A DNA stretch of 7,391 nt from Chloroflexia bacterium. GTDB lineage: Bacteria > Chloroflexota > Chloroflexia > Thermomicrobiales > JALYUS01. Of this stretch, positions 1 through 5,464 are shown in pieces. Below the pieces are notes generated by a model. It had not been told where the DNA came from and did no database searches. It saw only the letters and a list, made by a program, of their open reading frames with translations. Within the stretch, counting starts at the first letter, position 1; each line of letters opens with the position of its first letter. A program made the position numbers and the translations under genes. The stretch spans positions 1 through 7,391 of the forward strand of contig JAICIL010000225.1 of NCBI GenBank assembly GCA_025924435.1, written 5' to 3'.

Positions 1-148
1 CCCGACCTTCAACGACGGCTACCTGACCGTCACCGACGCCCCCGGCCTCGGTACCGACGTGAACGAGGAGTTGGCCGCGAAGTACCCCTACCGGCGCGCC
101 TACCTCCCGACGACGCGGCGCCTCGACGGCTCGGTGCACGATTGGTAG
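1..148 (+). CDS. Enolase-superfamily (mandelate racemase / galactonate dehydratase type) protein, C-terminal end only
   Basis: Only the last 48 codons are in the window; codons begin at base 2 and end at TAG 146-148. The visible peptide contains [19 protein letters not shown] and ends in [11 protein letters not shown] phrase of the type 'P-G-L-G-(V/T)-(E/D)-(V/L)-N/D-E-E' followed by a tail with D-G-S-V-x-D-W is what I know from the C-terminus of mandelate racemase / muconate lactonizing enzyme relatives, including sugar-acid dehydratases such as galactonate dehydratase. These enzymes abstract a proton alpha to a carboxylate using a Mg2+-bound TIM barrel. The barrel and its metal ligands lie outside the window, so the substrate cannot be stated. 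Family assignment is fairly good; exact function is open. Confidence 0.65.
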   Translation, partial: PTFNDGYLTVTDAPGLGTDVNEELAAKYPYRRAYLPTTRRLDGSVHDW

Positions 149-186
149 CAGGAATTTGCTGGCGTGATCCCTCCGTCTCAGGGAGA

Positions 187-212
187 GCCGGGCGCATCGC
201 GATGCGCCCGGC
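187..212. terminator. Perfect 26-bp palindrome between convergent genes, possible bidirectional terminator
   Basis: Bases 187-212 are fully self-complementary (GCCGGGCGCATCG then its reverse complement). As RNA this folds into a hairpin of about 11 bp with a tight loop on either strand. It sits 38 bp after the stop of the plus-strand gene and 11 bp after the stop of the minus-strand gene, which is where a shared terminator would be. No T-run follows on either strand, so classical intrinsic termination is not proven. Confidence 0.35.
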
Positions 213-223
213 CGGGGTGGCCC

Positions 224-406
224 TTACCGACCGGGCAGCGGGATGCTGTATATCTCGATCAACCGGATCAGCACGAGCGTTGCGGCGAGCCAGATGAGCA
301 AGCAGACGAGCCAGTCCGCGCGGCGCCAGCGGCGGCGGTTTGCGCGGCGGTGTTCACGGGGCGAGGGCGGCAGCGGCGGGAGATACGGATCGTAGGAAAT
401 CGCCAT
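224..406 (-). CDS. Small single-span membrane protein, 60 residues, unknown function
   Basis: I do not recognise a family. The start ATG (406-404) is preceded by GGGAGG about 7 bases upstream, a clear ribosome binding site; a longer reading from 502 ignores this site and is not needed. The protein has a proline-rich N-terminus (PYLPPLPPSP, residues 7-16), then a strongly basic stretch rich in Arg (17-29), then one hydrophobic segment at about 32-50 (WLVCLLIWLAATLVLIRLI), and a short tail ending PLPGR. By the positive-inside rule the N-terminus is probably cytoplasmic. It is a monocistronic gene converging on the enolase-superfamily gene. A TTGCCC / TATTCT promoter candidate lies about 40 bp upstream. 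Coding status rests on the RBS, the membrane segment and the promoter placement. Confidence 0.6.
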   Translation of the reverse strand: MAISYDPYLPPLPPSPREHRRANRRRWRRADWLVCLLIWLAATLVLIRLIEIYSIPLPGR

Positions 407-447
407 GCCAGACCCTCCCTGTTTCGGTTCACTTCCGGTGTAGATGC

Positions 448-476
448 AGAATATACGTACAGGCGTCGCGGGGCAA
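448..476 (-). promoter_or_regulatory. Candidate promoter of the 60-residue membrane protein gene
   Basis: On the minus strand TTGCCC (476-471) is followed after 17 bases by TATTCT (453-448); the overlapping TATATT (455-450) is a closer -10 match but gives a 15-base spacer. The box ends 41-43 bases before the ATG at 406, similar to the other promoters in this window. Prediction by eye only. Confidence 0.35.
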
Positions 477-585
477 GCGGCAATCTCGGTATTTCTCCGC
501 ATGCACCGTGCTGACCGGGGCTATAGTTCGGGAATGGCATTGCATTTGTCTGGATGGCGAATTCCGGGATTGCCCCCTCCCCTGA

Positions 586-609
586 CCCTCCCCCGCAAGC
601 GGGAGAGGG
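586..609. repeat. GC-rich intergenic hairpin, CCCTCCCCCG type, copy 1
   Basis: Left arm CCCTCCCCCG (586-595), loop CAAG (596-599), right arm CGGGAGAGGG (600-609): nine pairs plus one C/A mismatch. The same arm core occurs again at 672-697. Such hairpins are typical of short intergenic repeats in high-GC genomes. No gene overlaps it, and 407-703 otherwise holds only the promoter candidate at 448-476. Confidence 0.6.
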
Positions 610-671
610 GAACCTGCTCCATAGTTGGCGCCGTTCCCTGCGAACATTGCCCGACACATCGCAGCGAGTCA

Positions 672-697
672 CCCCTCCCCCGTGCGCGGGGGAGGGG
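672..697. repeat. GC-rich intergenic hairpin, copy 2, directly downstream of proC
   Basis: Arms 672-682 (CCCCTCCCCCG) and 687-697 pair perfectly over 11 bp with loop TGCG. It begins 6 bases beyond the proC stop codon, so on the minus strand it would form at the 3' end of the proC mRNA and could stabilise or terminate it. There is no T-run after it, so it is not a textbook intrinsic terminator. It shares the arm sequence of the hairpin at 586-609, which argues for a dispersed repeat that may double as an mRNA end. Confidence 0.6.
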
Positions 698-703
698 GGC
701 GTT

Positions 704-1543
704 TCAGTCCTGCTCCTGCGCCTTGCGGAGGGTGACGGTGCGCTCGTAGGCGGCGTAGACGGCCTTGGACAGGACGGTGCGGAGGCCGCCCTTTTCCATC
801 TCGTAGATCGCCGCCGCGCTCGTGCCGCCGGGCGAGGTGACGAGGTTGCGCAGTTCGGCGGGGTGCTTGTGCGACTGCGCGGCGAAAGCGACGGAGCCGG
901 AGATCGTCTGGATGACGAGTTGTTCCGCAAGGTGGCGCGAGAAGCCGAGATGGACGCCCGCATCAATCAGCGCTTCCATGACGAGGAAGATATACGTCGG
1001 GCCGGTGCCGGAGAGGGCGGTCGCCATGTCCACCAGTTTTTCGTCCTCGACGTGGTGCGCGTGGCCGAGCGCGCCGAGGGCGGCGGCGATCATCGCGCGC
1101 TGCGCCTCGGTGACGGAGGCGGTCGCCGTCCAGACCGTGACGCCCTCGCCGATCTGCGCGGGGGTGTTCGGCATCGCCCGCGCCGCCGCGCCGTGTCCGC
1201 CGAGGCCATTGACAATCGTCGTCAGCGGTACGCCCGCCGCGATGGAGAGGACGACCTGTTCCGGCGCGACCACGTCCCGCAGTTCGGCGAGCGCACCGCG
1301 GATCACCTGTGGCTTGACGGTCAGCACGATGAGGTCGGCCCCGCGCGCCGCCTCCCGGTTCGCCTCGACGACGGAGACGCCGTATCGCCCCTGCAATTCC
1401 TCCCGCCGCCCGGCGCGGGGATGGCTGGCCGCGATCTGCCCCGGTTGGACGACGCCCCGCGCGAGCATCCCCGCGAGCATCGCCTCGGCCATCGCGCCCG
1501 CGCCGATGAACGCCACCGTTCCGATCTGTTCTGTCACCTGCAT
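704..1543 (-). CDS. proC: Pyrroline-5-carboxylate reductase
   Basis: Catalyses the last step of proline synthesis, reduction of 1-pyrroline-5-carboxylate to proline with NAD(P)H, in the cytoplasm. The 279-residue product has normal family length. The Rossmann dinucleotide loop is FIGAGAMA at 12-19, the conserved MPNTP is at 124-128, SGTGPTY at 178-184 opens the C-terminal dimerisation domain, and HPAELRNLVTSPGGTSAAAI (227-246) matches the ProC signature. Start ATG 1543 is chosen because GGGGAG lies just upstream (short spacing, 3 bases) and the Rossmann strand then begins at about residue 8; the frame stays open far upstream but that part is antisense to uppP and has no family similarity. The gene stands alone, divergent from uppP, with a TACAAT box 34 bases before the start and a strong hairpin after the stop. 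Confidence 0.95.
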   Translation of the reverse strand: MQVTEQIGTVAFIGAGAMAEAMLAGMLARGVVQPGQIAASHPRAGRREELQGRYGVSVVEANREAARGADLIVLTVKPQVIRGALAELRDVVAPEQVVLSIAAGVPLTTIVNGLGGHGAAARAMPNTPAQIGEGVTVWTATASVTEAQRAMIAAALGALGHAHHVEDEKLVDMATALSGTGPTYIFLVMEALIDAGVHLGFSRHLAEQLVIQTISGSVAFAAQSHKHPAELRNLVTSPGGTSAAAIYEMEKGGLRTVLSKAVYAAYERTVTLRKAQEQD

Positions 1544-1577
1544 CGTCTCCCCGTGCACATCAGCGAACGCGGCGGGC

Positions 1578-1583
1578 ATTGTA
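1578..1583 (-). promoter_or_regulatory. TACAAT -10 box upstream of proC
   Basis: Read on the minus strand, GTACAATGCCCGCC places a 5-of-6 match to TATAAT 34 bases before the proC ATG. No recognisable -35 hexamer lies 16-19 bases further upstream. The same GTACAAT followed by GC-rich sequence precedes apt and the gene at 4805, which strengthens the call. Confidence 0.45.
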
Positions 1584-1673
1584 CCATTGCGATTGCGCGG
1601 CGGTGGTATGCTGGCGCGCGGTCGGGTGGCCGGACAGCGGGGAAGCGATGGTGAAGCGGGGTGGTGGGGTGCG

Positions 1674-2570
1674 ATGAGTCTGCTGCATGCGATTGTCATC
1701 AGCCTGTTGCAGGGCGCGTTCGAACTCTTTCCGGTGTCGAGCCTCGGGCACAGCGTGCTCGTCCCCGCGCTGCTCGGCTGGGACGAGTGGAAAAAGGGCG
1801 ACCCGAACAACGCGAGTTTCGTCGCCTTCGTCGTCGTGCTGCATCTCGGCACGGCGGCGGCGCTGCTGACCTTCTTCTGGCGCGACTGGCTCAGGATCAT
1901 CGCGGCGGTGCTGCGTAGCATCGGCAATCGCAAACTGTCAGATGACCCGCTGGAGCATCTCGGCTGGCTGATCGCCGTCGGCACGATCCCGGCGGGCATC
2001 CTCGGCTTCCTGCTGGAAACGCCGCTCAAGGACCTCTTTAGCAAGCCGGTTCTGGTCGCCTGTTTCCTCGTCCTCAACGGGGGCATGATGTTGGCGGGCG
2101 AGCGGTTGCGGCGGCGACAGCGCGTCGCGGTCGCCGTGGGGGGTGGCGCCGTCGCCACGGAGAGGCGCGGCAAGGCGATCGCCGATGTCGGCTTTCGGGA
2201 GGGGATCGGCGTCGGCACGGCGCAGGCGCTCGCGCTCCTGCCCGGCTTCTCGCGCTCCGGCGCGACGATCACCGGCGGCTTGCTGGCGGGTTTGCGGCAC
2301 GAGGACGCGGCGCGCTACTCGTTCATGCTGGCGACGCCGATCATCCTCGCGGCGGGCGTCCTGGAGGTGCCGAAACTCTTCGCGTCGGGCGCGAATATCG
2401 GGCTTGGCCTCGCGGCGATGGGCTTCGTCATCTCCGGCGTCACGGCGTACCTCGCCGTGCGCTTCCTCGTCCGCTACTTCGAGACGGAGCGGCTCGACCC
2501 GTTCGGCTACTACTGCATCGCCTTCGGCATCTTCTGTCTCGCTTTCTTCGGCATTCGCGCGGTGTCCTAA
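1674..2570 (+). CDS. uppP: Undecaprenyl-diphosphate phosphatase, BacA/UppP family
   Basis: An integral membrane enzyme that dephosphorylates undecaprenyl diphosphate to recycle the lipid carrier for peptidoglycan and other envelope polymers; overexpression is known to give bacitracin resistance. The 298-residue product has the family's size and several hydrophobic spans. The first catalytic motif, (E/Q)xxxE, is Q13-GAF-E17, followed by FPVSSLGH (19-26) with the conserved Ser and His. The second motif PGxSRSxxT is intact as PGFSRSGAT at 190-198. A basic loop around 142-162 separates the halves. The wording of motif 1 (ELFPVSSLGHSVLVP) differs from the usual TEFLPVSSTGHL, suggesting a divergent BacA clade. 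The start ATG 1674 has only a weak G-rich RBS (GGGG). The downstream membrane gene at 2585 is probably cotranscribed (14-bp gap). Confidence 0.9.
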   Translation: MSLLHAIVISLLQGAFELFPVSSLGHSVLVPALLGWDEWKKGDPNNASFVAFVVVLHLGTAAALLTFFWRDWLRIIAAVLRSIGNRKLSDDPLEHLGWLIAVGTIPAGILGFLLETPLKDLFSKPVLVACFLVLNGGMMLAGERLRRRQRVAVAVGGGAVATERRGKAIADVGFREGIGVGTAQALALLPGFSRSGATITGGLLAGLRHEDAARYSFMLATPIILAAGVLEVPKLFASGANIGLGLAAMGFVISGVTAYLAVRFLVRYFETERLDPFGYYCIAFGIFCLAFFGIRAVS

Positions 2571-2584
2571 AAGGGGGAGCATGC

Positions 2585-2797
2585 ATGGATCAATTGTCCC
2601 GCAGCCAGCGGATGGCCGTCGCCGCGATCGCGCTCGTGCTGGCGGTCGTTTTCGCCATCCTGATCGTCTACTTTTCCGCGTTCGCGACGCGCCATCCGCG
2701 CGTCAAGCACGACGTGCTCTTCGTCGTCCTGACGCTCGGCAGCCTGCTCGTCGCCTGGTTCGCGTGGCCCGATTCCTCGTCCATGCGCGAGCGATAG
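2585..2797 (+). CDS. Small two-span membrane protein, 70 residues, unknown function
   Basis: I do not recognise a family. The start ATG 2585 has an excellent RBS (GGGGGAG, 6 bases upstream) located just after the uppP stop; ATG 2581 is out of frame. Two hydrophobic segments are visible, at about 11-31 (AVAAIALVLAVVFAILIVYF) and 44-61 (VLFVVLTLGSLLVAWFAW), joined by a basic 12-residue loop (ATRHPRVKHD), with a polar tail ending SSSMRER. By the positive-inside rule the basic loop would be cytoplasmic and both ends outside. Tight linkage to uppP implies cotranscription and suggests, without proving, an envelope role. It converges with the oxidoreductase gene, separated by a large inverted-repeat element. 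Confidence 0.7.
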   Translation: MDQLSRSQRMAVAAIALVLAVVFAILIVYFSAFATRHPRVKHDVLFVVLTLGSLLVAWFAWPDSSSMRER

Positions 2798-2812
2798 CGT
2801 GGGATCATTTCT

Positions 2813-2907
2813 GAACCGCCAAGACGCCAAGGACGCCAAGACCGGAGAGAAGAGGGACTGGTTTTTCTTATTTTCTCTTCTTTGCGTCCTCGGCGTCTTG
2901 GCGGTTC
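2813..2907. repeat. CGCCAAG-type inverted-repeat element, copy 1
   Basis: Two 28-bp arms (2813-2840 and 2880-2907) are reverse complements at 26 of 28 positions, enclosing a 39-base spacer. Each arm runs from GAACCGCC into near-tandem CGCCAAG/CGCCAAGGA units. The spacer carries a purine-rich left part and a T/C-rich right part that could extend the stem in part. It fills the spacer between the convergent genes ending at 2797 and 2906, and its right arm overlaps the last-named gene's stop codon by two bases. It encodes no protein of its own. It could serve as a bidirectional transcript end, but that is inference. Confidence 0.85.
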
Positions 2908-4015
2908 ACTTCCGGGCTTTCTCTACGTCGCCGACCGGGAGCGGCAGATGTACCAGGGTGTGCTCGTGGTCGGACAACTCGACGGCGTCAAGCACTTCCT
3001 GGCAGCGCATGCCGTCGGTGAAGTCGGGCGACGGCTGCACACCGGCGCGGATGGCGGCGATGAAGTCCGTCATCACGCGCTGCGGTGTGCCGAGCAGATA
3101 GACGGGCGGGACATTCACGGTGGCGAAGGCGTTGTAGCGCGCCTGGCCGCTGCCGAAGCAGATGCGAATCCGGTCGCCGCCCTCGTCCCACTTCTCGATC
3201 TCGTAAATGAGCGCACCCTTCGTTCCGTAGAGTTCGATCCGCTGGTGGTTGTTGTGCCCGATGGCGCAGCGGCTGGCGTTGATGACACCCTCCGCACCGC
3301 TGGCGAAGCGCGCGTGGATCGAGCATGCGTCGTCCACGTCCACGGGGCCGGCGCCGCCCGTCGTCAACGGCCGCTCGGTGGTGAAGGTGCGCAGGTGGCC
3401 GTCCACGCTGGCGAACTCGCCGATCCACCAGCGGCAGAGGTCAATGATGTGCGAGGCGAGGTCGCCCAGGGCGCCGCTGCCCGATTCGGCGCGCGTCTGC
3501 CGCCAACTGATCGGCGTCGCGGGGTCGTGCAGGCTGCCGTTGAAGTAGTTCGCGTAGACATGGTAGATCTCGCCCAGTTCGCCGCCCGCGATCAGGTCGC
3601 GGATGAAACCCGCCGCCGGGATCCAACGGTAGCGGAAGTTGACCGCCGTTTTCCGCCCCGTCTGTGCGGCGCGCTCGGTCATCCGCCGCGCGCCCGCGTA
3701 ATCGAGGGCGAGCGGCTTCTCGCAGAGCACGTCCATCCCGGCGTCGAGCGCGGCGAGGGTGATTGGCTCGTGGAACGAATTGGGCGTGCAGACGCTGACG
3801 GCGTCGAGCGGCAGTTGGAGCAATTCGCGGTAGTCGGTGAAGGCGTGCGGCACGCCGAATTGCGCGGCGGCGGCCAGAGCGCTCGCCTCCACCACATCGC
3901 TGACCGCGACGACTTCCGCCGTGCCCGCCGCTTCCGCCTCCTTGTATGCGGGCAAATGGCGGAGCGTCGCGATGCCGCCCGTCCCGATCACCCCGACTTT
4001 GATCCTGTCCGCCAC
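2906..4015 (-). CDS. Gfo/Idh/MocA family NAD(P)-dependent oxidoreductase
   Basis: Members oxidise or reduce hydroxyl groups of sugars, inositols and related compounds using NAD(P)(H); the substrate here is not predictable. The product has 369 residues, normal for the family. The N-terminal Rossmann fold shows VGVIGTGGIA (7-16) and the signature CEKPLA places the conserved Glu-Lys-Pro at 99-101. The C-terminal alpha/beta domain contains GALGDLASHIIDLCRWW with the conserved D and H of the active-site helix. The start is GTG at 4015, supported by AAGGAG 8 bases upstream inside the 15-bp gap from apt. A two-gene operon apt then this gene is likely. The TGA stop (2908-2906) lies at the edge of a repeat element, so the last few residues (VGDVEKARK) may not be ancestral. 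Confidence 0.9.
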   Translation of the reverse strand: MADRIKVGVIGTGGIATLRHLPAYKEAEAAGTAEVVAVSDVVEASALAAAAQFGVPHAFTDYRELLQLPLDAVSVCTPNSFHEPITLAALDAGMDVLCEKPLALDYAGARRMTERAAQTGRKTAVNFRYRWIPAAGFIRDLIAGGELGEIYHVYANYFNGSLHDPATPISWRQTRAESGSGALGDLASHIIDLCRWWIGEFASVDGHLRTFTTERPLTTGGAGPVDVDDACSIHARFASGAEGVINASRCAIGHNNHQRIELYGTKGALIYEIEKWDEGGDRIRICFGSGQARYNAFATVNVPPVYLLGTPQRVMTDFIAAIRAGVQPSPDFTDGMRCQEVLDAVELSDHEHTLVHLPLPVGDVEKARK

Positions 4016-4030
4016 GTCGCACGCTCCTTT

Positions 4031-4558
4031 TCAGTATTGGATGAGGGCGAAAATATCGTGGTCGCCGAGCCGCTCCCGGCCATTGAGGAAGGTCAGTTCG
4101 ATGACGAAGGCGACGGCGATCACGTCGCCGCCGAGTTTCTCCACCAACTCGACCGTCGCGGCGGTCGTGCCGCCGGTGGCGAGCAGGTCGTCCACGATCA
4201 GGACGTGCTGACCGGGCGTCAGGGCGTCCGTGTGCATCTCGATGATCGCCTCGCCGTATTCGAGCTGGTAGGCGACGCTGATCGTGTCGTAGGGCAGTTT
4301 GCCGAACTTGCGCGCCGTCACGAAGGGGACGCCGAGGATGTAGGCGAGCGGCGCGCCGAAGATGAACCCGCGCGACTCGACCGCCACGACCGCCTCGATC
4401 CGCGCGTCTCGGTAGCGCGCGGCGAGGGCGTCCAGCACCGCTTTGAAGGCGGCGGGGTTGGCGAGCAGCGGCGTGATGTCCCGATAGAGGACGCCGGGCT
4501 GCGGGAAGTCGGGGATGTCCCGGATGTACTGCTTGATCTGCTCGACACTGATTCCCAT
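4031..4558 (-). CDS. apt: Adenine phosphoribosyltransferase
   Basis: Purine salvage enzyme, cytoplasmic: adenine + PRPP gives AMP + diphosphate. The 175-residue product has the usual APRT length. The N-terminus contains IPDFPQPGVLYRDITPLL (15-32), a conserved APRT stretch; ESRGFIFGAPLA (61-72) is the base-recognition region; VLIVDDLLATGGT (119-131) is the PRPP-binding motif of type I phosphoribosyltransferases with Asp123-Asp124. The start ATG 4558 is chosen because GGAGGAG lies 6 bases upstream; a GTG 24 bases earlier would put this RBS inside the gene. A TACAAT box ends 39 bases before the start. It is followed after 15 bp by the oxidoreductase gene on the same strand and diverges from the gene at 4805 across a repeat element. 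Confidence 0.95.
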   Translation of the reverse strand: MGISVEQIKQYIRDIPDFPQPGVLYRDITPLLANPAAFKAVLDALAARYRDARIEAVVAVESRGFIFGAPLAYILGVPFVTARKFGKLPYDTISVAYQLEYGEAIIEMHTDALTPGQHVLIVDDLLATGGTTAATVELVEKLGGDVIAVAFVIELTFLNGRERLGDHDIFALIQY

Positions 4559-4597
4559 GCACTGCTCCTCCGTCTCGCCCACGCGCGCCCGCCCGCC

Positions 4598-4603
4598 ATT
4601 GTA
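4598..4603 (-). promoter_or_regulatory. TACAAT -10 box upstream of apt
   Basis: On the minus strand GCGTACAATGG lies 39 bases before the apt ATG, leaving room for a leader of about 30 nt that includes the GGAGGAG RBS. A -35 hexamer is not obvious; the region where it should lie abuts the left end of the repeat element at 4627. Context TACAAT followed by G/C matches the boxes before proC and the gene at 4805. Confidence 0.45.
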
Positions 4604-4626
4604 CGCGAAGCAAGAGGGAGTACGGT

Positions 4627-4733
4627 AACCGCCAAGACGCCAAGGACGCCAAGTGATACAAAGGAAGCAAAGGATGACAACAAATAAATGCCCTTGTTTC
4701 TTTTTCCTTGGCGTCCTTGGCGTCTAGGCGGTT
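4627..4733. repeat. CGCCAAG-type inverted-repeat element, copy 2
   Basis: Arms 4627-4653 and 4707-4733 are reverse complements at 26 of 27 positions, around a 53-base A-rich/T-rich spacer. The arms are the same sequence as those of the element at 2813-2907 (AACCGCC followed by CGCCAAG units), whereas the spacer differs in sequence and length. This copy lies in the divergent spacer between apt and the gene at 4805, with a TACAAT box 23 bp outside the left arm and another 24 bp outside the right arm. No transposase or target-site duplication is evident. Confidence 0.85.
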
Positions 4734-4757
4734 CACCTTTTTTCATCCGTTTTGCCG

Positions 4758-4763
4758 TACAAT
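4758..4763 (+). promoter_or_regulatory. TACAAT -10 box upstream of the 4805 gene
   Basis: CGTACAATCGCCCGC ends its hexamer 41 bases before ATG 4805, matching the spacing at proC (34) and apt (39). The 17 bases upstream end at the border of repeat element copy 2, and the hexamer at -35 would be ACCTTT, a poor match. If this box is used, transcription begins near 4770 and the upstream ATG at 4772 would be nearly leaderless. Confidence 0.45.
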
Positions 4764-4804
4764 CGCCCGCAATGGACGGGGGTTGTGCGCCGCACGCGGA
4801 AGGG

Positions 4805-5440
4805 ATGGCAACCGGGATGCGAAGGAACGGCATCGTGCTCGGTATCGCGCTCATTGCGGCGATGGCCATCGGCGTCGGTGTGGCCGCCGCGAATCCGGCG
4901 ATTACGGTCTCCGCGACGCGGCGGGATGCGAGCGGCGCGGTCGTCGCGCTGCTGCCCGTCACGGACAAGCAGGGGAACGTCGTGCCGCCGCTCGCGCTGC
5001 TCGGCGAGTACGTCATCGCGAGCGGGCAGGGGTTCCCGCCAAACCAGCCGGTGCAGGCGTCGCTCGTCGCGCAGAATCAGGTCTACCCGCTCGCGTACCA
5101 GGACCTGACGACCGCCGCCACGGCGGTGCAGCCCGTGCCGATGACGGACGCCAGCGGCGCGTTCCAGAATTTCGCTTTCGCGCTGCCGCCGCCCGGCCAG
5201 GTGGCGAGCGCCGACGGGGAAATCTTCGTCAGCGCCGGGTCGGCGACGGCGCGCGCGCCGGTGAGCGTTGATGCCGGCGTCGCGACGGCGGCGGGGCGGG
5301 GCGACAAGATCGCGGTCAGCATCGGCGCGGCGTTCCTCGCCGTCGCGATCATCCTCATTCTCCTCCTCCTGCGCGGCCTGCCCGTCTCTCCGATCGGGCA
5401 AACAACGGCGCGGCGCGCGAGGGAGACCGAGCCGACGTAA
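4805..5440 (+). CDS. Secreted, C-terminally membrane-anchored protein of unknown function
   Basis: No family recognised with certainty. From ATG 4805 the product is 211 residues: a basic n-region (MATGMRRNG), a hydrophobic stretch at 10-28 ending AAAN, consistent with a signal peptide or anchor; a mid-section of about 30-160 rich in short beta-like stretches, Val, Ala, Ser and Pro; a C-terminal span at about 169-189 (IAVSIGAAFLAVAIILILLLL); and a basic tail (TARRARE). The phrases SGQGFPPNQPVQASL and TDASGAFQNFAFALPPP resemble bacterial Ig-like folds of the type 'GxGFxPGxxV...D.xGxF', so an extracytoplasmic Ig-like domain is a reasonable inference. ATG 4805 follows GGAAGGG very closely; ATG 4817 is an alternative start. 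The TACAAT box 41 bases upstream favours 4805. The SDR gene begins 24 bp downstream, so the two are probably cotranscribed. Confidence 0.65.
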   Translation: MATGMRRNGIVLGIALIAAMAIGVGVAAANPAITVSATRRDASGAVVALLPVTDKQGNVVPPLALLGEYVIASGQGFPPNQPVQASLVAQNQVYPLAYQDLTTAATAVQPVPMTDASGAFQNFAFALPPPGQVASADGEIFVSAGSATARAPVSVDAGVATAAGRGDKIAVSIGAAFLAVAIILILLLLRGLPVSPIGQTTARRARETEPT

Positions 5441-5464
5441 CGAGCACTGAGGGAGGATAGCAAC

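Noticed and set aside
1587..1612. Plus-strand promoter TTGCGA ... TATGCT for uppP
   Set aside because: The spacer is only 14 bases and both hexamers are weak matches; no better uppP promoter was found in the 130-bp spacer, so it was left unannotated.
554..1654. Long plus-strand open frame (366 codons)
   Set aside because: It is antisense to proC over almost its whole length, is extremely Arg/Gly/Asp rich, starts inside the GC-rich hairpin region and has no recognisable domain. ProC on the other strand is unambiguous.
1544..2272. N-terminal extension of the proC frame
   Set aside because: This part is antisense to uppP, low in complexity (Arg/Pro/Ser/Thr) and precedes the true start with its RBS at 1543.
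2813..2907. CRISPR-like array reading of the CGCCAAG repeats
   Set aside because: The repeats are inverted arms made of 8-9 base tandem units, without regular spacers or cas genes.
2799..3101. Plus-strand frame beginning MGSFLNRQDAKDAK
   Set aside because: The start is a translation of the repeat element arms, a common false protein from CGCCAAG repeats; the remainder is antisense to the oxidoreductase.
2882..4687. 601-codon plus-strand open frame
   Set aside because: Antisense to the oxidoreductase and apt, both of which show full family motifs. Long antisense frames are expected in high-GC DNA.
4688..4804. Upstream start for the membrane-anchored protein (MPLFLFPWRPWRLGG...)
   Set aside because: These codons read through repeat element copy 2 and the TACAAT box; transcription would begin downstream of this start.
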